Assembly: GCA_016866645.1 (NCBI GenBank)
Contig: VGLX01000016.1
Span: forward strand, 1-11,776
Origin: Candidatus Woesearchaeota archaeon
GTDB taxonomy: Archaea; Nanobdellota; Nanobdellia; SCGC-AAA011-G17; VGLX01
DNA: 11,776 nt
Reading direction: 5' to 3'
In this document: positions 7,103 to 11,776 of the stretch, in pieces
How positions within the stretch are numbered: position 1 is the first letter of the stretch
Layout of the letters: each line of letters opens with the position of its first letter
Made by a program: the position numbers and the translations under genes
The notes under the pieces: generated by a model
What the model was told of the DNA's origin: nothing
What the model saw: only the letters and a program-made list of their open reading frames with translations
The model's database searches: none

Positions 7103-7671
7103 TGGGCGCTTACAAAGATTTTTTGGAGAAACGGCAGACCCTCATAATGGTATATCACGATGTTGCTAAAAAGTTTAAAGATCTAAACGTTCAGGATGTT
7201 ACAATCAAATACGCTCCAGATATGGACGACTATGCAGTGCTCTCGCCTTACGGAGAGGATGAGAAGCGCAAGAAACCAACCCTATTTGTAGGACACCTGA
7301 TGTTCAACTTAGACAAGGAAGAGATAGAAGCGGTAATAGCCCACGAGCTGGGGCATTATGTTAGGATTAAGAACTACAGTTGGGAGAAGTTCAAGAAACA
7401 ATCTGATTGGAGCCAAGAAATCGGAGATTACACGAGCCACATGCTCAAAGACGAGGCTGTCAAGCACCGCGTAAAGAGGCTCCAAAACTGGTACTTCCTC
7501 ATAGAATCTTACGCTGACAAGCAGGCCGCTGACAAAGGATATGCTAAGCACATAGTCTCCTCGATTAAGAAGATTAACCGCTGGCATGAAAAAGAAATGC
7601 CCCTACTGGCCAAGCGGAACGACGCTAAACGCATCAAGAGTTTAGAGAAAATCCTGAAGGAGAAACGATGA
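7099..7671 (+). CDS. M48-type minipeptidase, array member 9
   Basis: A 190-aa member. FKDLNVQDVTIKY (26-38) replaces the FPxIK block, followed by YAVLSPYGEDEKRK (45-58), strand TLFVGHLMFNL (61-71), HELGH (82-86), RLQNWYFLIESYAD (127-140, Glu136) and RIKSLEKILKEKR at the end. The post-ligand turn is changed from EAGYG to DKGYA (145-149), and the Asp-Asn-Lys triad to DKQ, so this copy is the most altered around the third ligand while keeping every zinc-binding residue. Two adjacent ATGs (7099 and 7102) can start it; the first gives an ATGA overlap with member 8. It ends in an ATGA overlap with member 10, and its last codons form the AAGGAG that precedes that gene. Confidence 0.86.
   Translation: MMGAYKDFLEKRQTLIMVYHDVAKKFKDLNVQDVTIKYAPDMDDYAVLSPYGEDEKRKKPTLFVGHLMFNLDKEEIEAVIAHELGHYVRIKNYSWEKFKKQSDWSQEIGDYTSHMLKDEAVKHRVKRLQNWYFLIESYADKQAADKGYAKHIVSSIKKINRWHEKEMPLLAKRNDAKRIKSLEKILKEKR
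7657..7662 (+). promoter_or_regulatory. Shine-Dalgarno for array member 10
   Basis: AAGGAG lies 5 bases before the ATG at 7668. It supports 7668 as the original start of member 10, upstream of its amber codon. Confidence 0.65.
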
Positions 7672-8237
7672 GTTATAACCAAGAACTGAAAAAAGTTTTA
7701 GAATCTACTTATGATAAAGTCGTAAGAAGCTTTCCGTAGATAAACAAAGAGGATATAAAAGTAGGCTTAGAAAAAAACGTTGATATGATGGCTCTCGAAT
7801 GCGAACGAGTAACTGAAAAAGAGGGGATATCAGTAAAGTTTTACCTGTCTGGAGGGCAAGGGTTCGGATGCTTATCTTCTGAAGAGCTTGAAGGCGTTGT
7901 GGCTCACGAATTGGGGCATTACGCGCATATGGCTAAAGGAAACAGTACCGACAGCATAATGAGGCAGTACAGGTGGACTCACATGTCAGATGTTTGTTGC
8001 AACCGTAGGCTTATGAACCGCATTTTAACAAGGCTTGACAAGAGCTATAAAAGAAGAGTTTACAGGCTTAACAAGTGGTACTTATTATCAGAGATAGACG
8101 CTGACAACCGAGCAGCGGGCGCTGGTTACGGCAAGGGGTTGTTAAGCGCTTTGAAAAGCTTTTTGTATAAATGCACAGCCAACAAAGAAGATACGCTCAT
8201 AAGGATAAGAAGCTTAGAGGAAAAACTAGGATTATGA
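7668..8237 (+). pseudogene. M48-type minipeptidase, array member 10, with in-frame amber codon
   Basis: Reading from the ATG at 7668 gives 23 residues ending SFP, then TAG at 7737-7739, then INKEDIKVGLEKN and an intact peptidase core in the same frame to 8237 (189 codons before the stop, amber included). The amber falls in the FPxIK block, where member 11 has Gln (CAG), so a single C-to-T change explains it. HELGH is at 80-84, LNKWYLLSEIDAD at 134-146 (Glu142), and IRSLEEKL follows near the end. TAG ends at least six other genes here, so general recoding is unlikely. Three readings remain: recent nonsense mutation, partial readthrough, or a shortened 150-aa protein from ATG 7785, which would lack the N-terminal block but keep all zinc ligands. 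A TATA-like sequence at 7753-7760 would suit the last reading. A sequencing error is also possible. Confidence 0.75.
7753..7760 (+). promoter_or_regulatory. TATA-like element before ATG 7785, weak
   Basis: ATATAAAA follows the purine-rich AAAGAGG and lies about 25-28 bases before ATGATG at 7785-7790, the spacing of a leaderless archaeal promoter. It overlaps codons for the conserved EDIK residues, so it may be accidental. If real, it would give member 10 its own transcript downstream of the amber codon. Confidence 0.25.
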
Positions 8238-8890
8238 AAGCATACGGAAAAAAACAACCAACAGAGGAAGAGAAAAAATCTTTGGAAGACCTCAGACGAG
8301 TCTATGATAAAGTAGTCCAGAGCTTCCCGCAGGTCAAGAAAGATGACATGGTTTTGTTATTCTCACAAGACATACCTCATGCAGGCTTCACACATTGGAC
8401 TGGAGTTGGTTATAACCAGCTTAAGTTTTACCCAGCAATACTCTCAGGGAAGAATTTTGCAAAGTTGTCTGAAGAGATGAAAGAAGGATGCATCGCTCAC
8501 GAATTGGGCCATTACTGTGACGCTTTCAAACTTATCAACAAGCTCTCAGGTAAAGATTTTTACAAGGACCTGAACCATCCTGTCATCCAAAGGATGATAA
8601 GGCAGAAACGCATAACCAAGAAAGCTTACCTTTACGCGGGTTATTCTCCTCTGATAAGCGTGTTGAAGGTTTTCAGCAAAAAAATCAGGCATACTGACAA
8701 AAGGCTTAAGCAATGGTACTTAGTTTCTGAGCAGTACGCGGACAACAAGGCTTTCGAGGCAGGCTATGGCAAGCAAGTCATAGAAGTGCTGAAATATTTC
8801 AAGCCGTTCGCTAGTCCTAGTTCCAAGACTTATTTAACTGCCAGGATCAAGAACCTGGAGGAAAAGCTTAGGGGTGTAGGAAATGTTTAG
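8234..8890 (+). CDS. M48-type minipeptidase, array member 11
   Basis: A 218-aa member, second longest. The start is placed at 8234, which gives the ATGA overlap seen at most other junctions. An in-frame ATG at 8171 would add 21 residues (MHSQQRRYAHK...) that are out-of-frame reading of member 10 and are not family-like. FPQVKKDDM (31-39), HELGH (89-93), RLKQWYLVSEQYAD (157-170, Glu166), AFEAGYG (173-179) and ARIKNLEEKL (203-212) are present. The insert between the zinc ligands is 72 residues and strongly basic (MIRQKRITKKAY, 121-132), a possible binding surface of its own. It overlaps the next gene by 8 bases. Confidence 0.87.
   Translation: MKAYGKKQPTEEEKKSLEDLRRVYDKVVQSFPQVKKDDMVLLFSQDIPHAGFTHWTGVGYNQLKFYPAILSGKNFAKLSEEMKEGCIAHELGHYCDAFKLINKLSGKDFYKDLNHPVIQRMIRQKRITKKAYLYAGYSPLISVLKVFSKKIRHTDKRLKQWYLVSEQYADNKAFEAGYGKQVIEVLKYFKPFASPSSKTYLTARIKNLEEKLRGVGNV
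8734..8766 (+). repeat. 33-base block identical to member 8
   Basis: The same 33 bases occur at 6940-6972 in member 8, with a one-mismatch copy at 5173-5205 in member 5. The block codes the end of the ExxAD motif and the following residues. Confidence 0.75.
8871..8876 (+). promoter_or_regulatory. Shine-Dalgarno for array member 12
   Basis: GGGGTG lies 6 bases before the ATG at 8883, well placed to pair with the CACCUCC end typical of archaeal 16S rRNA. It supports the start of member 12 within the end of member 11. Confidence 0.65.
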
Positions 8891-9425
8891 CGCTTACGAG
8901 GAAAAGTTGAGAATGCGTTATGAAGAAGTAGTGAAGAAATTCCCGCATATAAAGGAAAGTGATATCAAACCAGAATTCGACCCCGATTACGGAGTTTGCG
9001 GCTTAGGATACAAGCTAGACTTAAACAATTATCATGACTGGGAAACCGATTATTTGATAACCGCTGGCTACTCATTCTTTGAAATGCCTAAAGATCTGCA
9101 AGAAGGAGTTTTAGCGCATGAGCTGGGACATTATTGCCATGCTGCTAAGCATCAAAACTTTATGAGGTTCGTGAGGCATAGGAGATGGATCAACGAGTCA
9201 AAAGAAAGACTAACTAACAAGATGCCTGAAAGTAAAGGGACACATAGGGATACAAGGATGAAGCGGTGGTACCTTCTTAGCGAGATGCATGCTGACAACA
9301 AGGCTTTCGAAGCAGGATACGGCAAACAGCTGTTAGACGCTTTAAAGTTCCTACGAAGCACGAGCCTTGTGAAAGAATACGTAGACAAAAGGATTGAAAA
9401 CCTAGAACTAAGACTACACGATTAG
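8883..9425 (+). CDS. M48-type minipeptidase, array member 12 (last)
   Basis: A 180-aa member that ends the operon. FPHIKESDIKPEF (20-32), an acidic/aromatic stretch NNYHDWETDY (48-57), strand LITAGYSFFEM (58-68), HELGH (79-83), MKRWYLLSEMHAD (126-138, Glu134), AFEAGYG (141-147) and KRIENLELRL (169-178) are present. The third-ligand motif has His (EMHAD) where the others have Tyr or Asp. Its 3' end overlaps the convergent PEP-synthase-like gene by 12 bases, leaving no intergenic space for a terminator; a pyrimidine-rich run just past the stop (9427-9436) could end transcription inside the opposite gene. Confidence 0.88.
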   Translation: MFSAYEEKLRMRYEEVVKKFPHIKESDIKPEFDPDYGVCGLGYKLDLNNYHDWETDYLITAGYSFFEMPKDLQEGVLAHELGHYCHAAKHQNFMRFVRHRRWINESKERLTNKMPESKGTHRDTRMKRWYLLSEMHADNKAFEAGYGKQLLDALKFLRSTSLVKEYVDKRIENLELRLHD

Positions 9426-11417
9426 CTTCTCTTTCTTCCTAGCCACGTCTAATAGTAATTTCTTCTCGGCCTTGGCTACGGAGTATTTTATCTTCTTCAC
9501 AGATTCTGCGTTGGCAGTTATGCTGTCGATGCCCATCTTTACGAGTAGTTCTGCCATCTCAGGGTCGGATCCTGCCTCGCCGCATATAGAAGTCTCGACG
9601 TTATGCTCCCTGCAGACGTCTATGACATGCTTTATCTGCCTCAGCACAGCAGGATGTTTCTCGTTGTACAGCTTTTGCACTCTGGAGTTATCTCTGTCTA
9701 TAGCTAATGTTAATTGTGTAAGGTCGCTAGTCCCGAGGCTGATGAAGTCTACTCCTTCCTCGCATATCTCTTTTATCATCTGTACAGCAGCTGGCGTCTC
9801 GATTACTGCTCCGAACTCTATGTTTTCCATAGGCTCTAGGTTAAACTCTTTGAGCATATCCTTAGCTGCCCGTATCTCATCCACGTTTATCACTAACGGT
9901 ATCATGACTCCTACGTTGGTGTAGCCTTGGTCATGCACTCTTTTTATAGCCTCGAACTCCGCTCGTAAAAGTTCCGGCTCGTCCAGGCTTCTTCTTATGC
10001 TCCTCCAGCCTATCAAAGGATTAGACTCTGTGGGCTCTTCCTCGCCGCCTCTCACGTCCTTGCACTCGTCGGTTAGGGCGTCAAAAGTCCTGTACCACAC
10101 AGGCTTGCCTCTGAATGCCTCCGATATCCTGCTGACATCCTCTGCTATGCTTTGAATTAGCTGTTCTTTCCTGCCCTGCCTGATCATGTAGCTGGGATGC
10201 TCGCCATGCTTGGTAAGGATAAGGTTATTTTTTAACAGGCCTACGCCATCAGCTCCTGTCGCCGCAGCCTTTTCCACGTGGTCCGGCAGCCCTATCACTA
10301 CCTTGACTTCGGTGACTGTCTCTAGGGCCACTTGCTCCGGATCAGCAGGCTCTTTTAACACGTCTTCTTTTACCGGCTCTTGTCTAGGCTCTTCTTTGAC
10401 AACTTTTTTTGAGAAATTCGCAGGAGTGGACCTTATCACATACAGGCTGGTGCCTTCTATCGCATACTCGACGTCTTGCGGCTGGCCGTAATAGTCTTCC
10501 ACCCTCAGCGCCATGTCAGCTATCTTCTTGATTTCCCACTCGTTCAGCTTTTGGGCGTTGACCTTTTCCTGAAACACGTTCCGCCTTATTGTGTAGCCCA
10601 TGCTAGCGTCTAGAGTGTACATCCAGTCCTGTGGGCTGACCTTTTTTGATTTTACTTCCATGCTCTGCTTGTTGATTACGTACTGGTCAGGGCTGATGTT
10701 TCTTGAGACTATAGGCTCTCCCAATCCCCATCCTGCTTCTATAAGCATCTCGTTGTTATCATCGTTTGCAGGGTTGGTTGAGAACGCTACTCCGCTCTTA
10801 TCGCTCCTGGCCATCTTCTGGACGACTATGGCTATAAAGGCGTCCTCATGCGGAATATTGCTCTTGGCCCTGGAATAAATAGATTTAGGCGTGAACAAAG
10901 AAGCCCAGCACTTCTGGACAGCGTCTAATAAGTTCCTGTTGCCTTTGACGTTCAAGAACGTGGCATGCTGGCTTAGAATGTTATCAGGTAGCCCATCAGA
11001 CATCATTGAGCTCCTGACAGCGACGAACGGAGGCTCCCTGCCTACCTTGATGATGCTCATAGCCTCTTTGCCTAGCTTCCTGAACAGGTCCTCGTCAACG
11101 TTCAGGCTGTCGTAGCTCTCAAGAATCTCCTCAGAGATGTTATCAGGAATCCTTGAGTTGAGTATGAAGTCGCACACGCTCTTAGAAACCGAATGCAAGA
11201 CTGACTTGTCCTCGCAGTTCAGGTTCTGGAGCATGGGATAAATCTTATCGGACAGGCTTGTGCTTTGTAAGAACCTCTGGAAAGCGTCAGAAGTGATAAT
11301 GAACCCTTGAGGCACAGGGATTCCGGCATTGGACATCTCGCTGATGTTGACGCCTTTAGTCCCGACTAGCGCTGTGTCTTGCTTAGAAACATCTTTGAAC
11401 CAAACAACGTTAGCCAT
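9414..11417 (-). CDS. ppsA: PEP synthase-like protein lacking the phosphohistidine domain
   Basis: PEP synthase makes phosphoenolpyruvate from pyruvate and ATP by way of a phosphohistidine on a central swivel domain. This 667-aa protein has the ATP-binding domain (1-330: GTKG with Lys21, VAVRSS 132-137, QKMARSDKSGVAFSTNP about 200-216, GWGLGE 229-234, DVE 315-317) and the PEP-binding barrel (about 367-650: YRTFD 442-446, GWRSIRR 470-476, VIETP 538-542, GTSDLTQL 562-569, ICGEAGSDP 611-619). Between them the roughly 100-residue swivel domain with its GGxTSHAA-type His is missing; a charged Lys/Glu/Pro linker (330-366) stands there. The QxRP end of the ATP domain reads RSTP, and the usual GSND/GTND reads GTSD. 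Most archaeal enzymes are near 800 residues. The start at 11417 is chosen because the in-frame ATG at 11495 would place the TATA box inside the gene. It may work with a swivel domain supplied in trans, or have another role. Confidence 0.85.
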   Translation of the reverse strand: MANVVWFKDVSKQDTALVGTKGVNISEMSNAGIPVPQGFIITSDAFQRFLQSTSLSDKIYPMLQNLNCEDKSVLHSVSKSVCDFILNSRIPDNISEEILESYDSLNVDEDLFRKLGKEAMSIIKVGREPPFVAVRSSMMSDGLPDNILSQHATFLNVKGNRNLLDAVQKCWASLFTPKSIYSRAKSNIPHEDAFIAIVVQKMARSDKSGVAFSTNPANDDNNEMLIEAGWGLGEPIVSRNISPDQYVINKQSMEVKSKKVSPQDWMYTLDASMGYTIRRNVFQEKVNAQKLNEWEIKKIADMALRVEDYYGQPQDVEYAIEGTSLYVIRSTPANFSKKVVKEEPRQEPVKEDVLKEPADPEQVALETVTEVKVVIGLPDHVEKAAATGADGVGLLKNNLILTKHGEHPSYMIRQGRKEQLIQSIAEDVSRISEAFRGKPVWYRTFDALTDECKDVRGGEEEPTESNPLIGWRSIRRSLDEPELLRAEFEAIKRVHDQGYTNVGVMIPLVINVDEIRAAKDMLKEFNLEPMENIEFGAVIETPAAVQMIKEICEEGVDFISLGTSDLTQLTLAIDRDNSRVQKLYNEKHPAVLRQIKHVIDVCREHNVETSICGEAGSDPEMAELLVKMGIDSITANAESVKKIKYSVAKAEKKLLLDVARKKEKLIV

Positions 11418-11464
11418 TCCGCCTTTCGAAACCACCCTTTTAGTCTTATAAAACCATAAAAAAC

Positions 11465-11472
11465 TATATAAA
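11465..11472 (-). promoter_or_regulatory. TATA box for the PEP-synthase-like gene
   Basis: TTTATATA on the minus strand, about 50 bases before the ATG at 11417. This predicts a leader of about 25 bases, with GGGTGG (11433-11438) and GGCGGA just before the start. A second candidate, TTTTATAAG at 11445-11453, would give an almost leaderless transcript. Which is used cannot be told from the sequence. Confidence 0.55.
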
Positions 11473-11532
11473 TATTTCTGAAAATGTTTTTTCAACCTGG
11501 CTTCATCTAGATTTCACAATTTATGTTTACAC

Positions 11533-11776
11533 TCAAGGGCAGTATTTTATGCTGCTGTACACTTTACCATTATAGGTTATCTTTAGAATATCAAATGAGT
11601 CACTAACTTTAGAGTAAGTGTCTATTATTTCATGCACTAGGTCTTCGATGCTTTTAGGTTGCATGATATTCGCTGAGCAGAATCCTTCGCTAGCTTCATC
11701 ATGTGTCTTGTATCCTAGTGTCGTAGTGGCATAAGTGTTGTGATTGTCTTTTATACTATCTGAAAAGTCTGATATA
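11533..11776 (-). CDS. Hypothetical protein, C-terminal part (5' end outside window)
   Basis: An 80-codon open frame enters from the right edge and ends with TGA at 11535-11533. It reads naturally as protein: SIEDLVHEIIDTYSKVSDSF forms a probable amphipathic helix, followed by a strand-like ILKITYNGKVYSSIKY and a terminal Cys-Pro. I do not recognise the family. It points the same way as the PEP-synthase-like gene but is separated by about 115 bases that include that gene's promoter, so the two are probably separate transcripts. Confidence 0.55.
   Translation of the reverse strand, partial: ISDFSDSIKDNHNTYATTTLGYKTHDEASEGFCSANIMQPKSIEDLVHEIIDTYSKVSDSFDILKITYNGKVYSSIKYCP

Larger units (their letters stand above)
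2341..9425 (+). repeat. Tandem array of twelve M48-type peptidase paralogues
   Basis: Twelve same-strand genes of 525-684 bases stand head to tail with gaps of at most 4 bases. Each encodes the same plan: an N-terminal helix, an FPxIKxxEI-like block, an edge strand (often GxxFFxL), HE(L/I)GHY, a variable middle of 47-75 residues, a (K/R)W block, ExxADxxA followed by a GYG-type turn, and an RIxxLExKL end. The order strand-HExxH-ExxAD-(HP)xxRIxxL is that of M48 peptidases (HtpX/Ste24/BepA relatives), without the membrane helices. The copies are old: outside the motifs they differ strongly in sequence and length. No transposase or integrase is nearby, so local unequal crossing-over is the likeliest origin. 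Confidence 0.9.

Noticed and set aside
7737..7739. Pyrrolysine codon
   Set aside because: TAG ends at least six other genes in the window (stops at 1537, 2334, 4744, 8888, 9423 and the minus-strand 9414), the position is not an active-site residue, and no PYLIS-like structure or pyl gene is visible.
8171..8233. 21-residue N-terminal extension of member 11
   Set aside because: It is member 10 sequence read in another frame, has no family resemblance, and the ATG at 8234 gives the ATGA overlap seen at several other junctions.
2341..9425. CRISPR-like or satellite repeat array
   Set aside because: The periodicity is that of protein-coding paralogues of unequal length (525-684 bases), not of short identical repeats with spacers.
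9472..11115. Several plus-strand open frames of 74-150 codons
   Set aside because: They are antisense to the PEP-synthase-like gene, which has clear domain motifs throughout.
11418..11495. 26-residue N-terminal extension of the PEP-synthase-like protein
   Set aside because: It would place the TATA box inside the gene; family homology begins at MANVVWFKDV.

Overview
The window looks archaeal. Genes are preceded by TATA boxes (TTTATATA, TTTAAATA) with short or no leaders, Shine-Dalgarno motifs of the GGAGG/GGGGTG type precede several internal operon genes, Arg is mostly AGA/AGG and Ile often ATA, and a DUF483 protein (an archaeal family) and a phosphoenolpyruvate-synthase-like protein are present. 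The compact, overlapping gene layout and many orphan proteins suggest a small-genome (DPANN-type) archaeon. That placement is inference: there is no rRNA or other phylogenetic marker here.

Layout. At the left edge (1-89) is a promoter for a gene that starts at position 4 and leaves the window leftwards; a perfect 22-bp palindrome lies between its TATA box and its start. Next is an unrecognised minus-strand gene (90-785). From a divergent promoter region (786-897) runs one uninterrupted plus-strand gene train of 14 genes (898-9425). It opens with a DUF483 protein and a 270-aa protein with its own HELGH motif, followed by twelve tandem paralogues (2341-9425). The twelve are small soluble M48-type zinc metallopeptidases of 174-227 aa. 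All keep HExxH, the ExxAD third-ligand motif, and the C-terminal RIxxLE motif, but are otherwise very divergent. Gaps between genes are never more than 4 bases and many genes overlap (ATGA, TAATG), so translational coupling is likely. One member (7668-8237) has an in-frame amber codon at position 24.

The array meets, tail to tail and with a 12-bp overlap, a minus-strand gene (9414-11417) for a PEP-synthase-like protein. It has the ATP-binding and PEP-binding domains, but the central phosphohistidine swivel domain is absent and replaced by a Lys/Glu/Pro-rich linker. The last 244 bases hold the C-terminal part of another minus-strand gene.

The main point of interest is the protease array. Twelve active-site-intact M48 minipeptidases are encoded side by side, apparently under one promoter, with a DUF483 protein and a second HExxH protein at the head. 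No adaptor, target or signal peptide is visible. Whether they form one mixed complex, a set of differently specific enzymes, or a diversifying family cannot be decided from the sequence.
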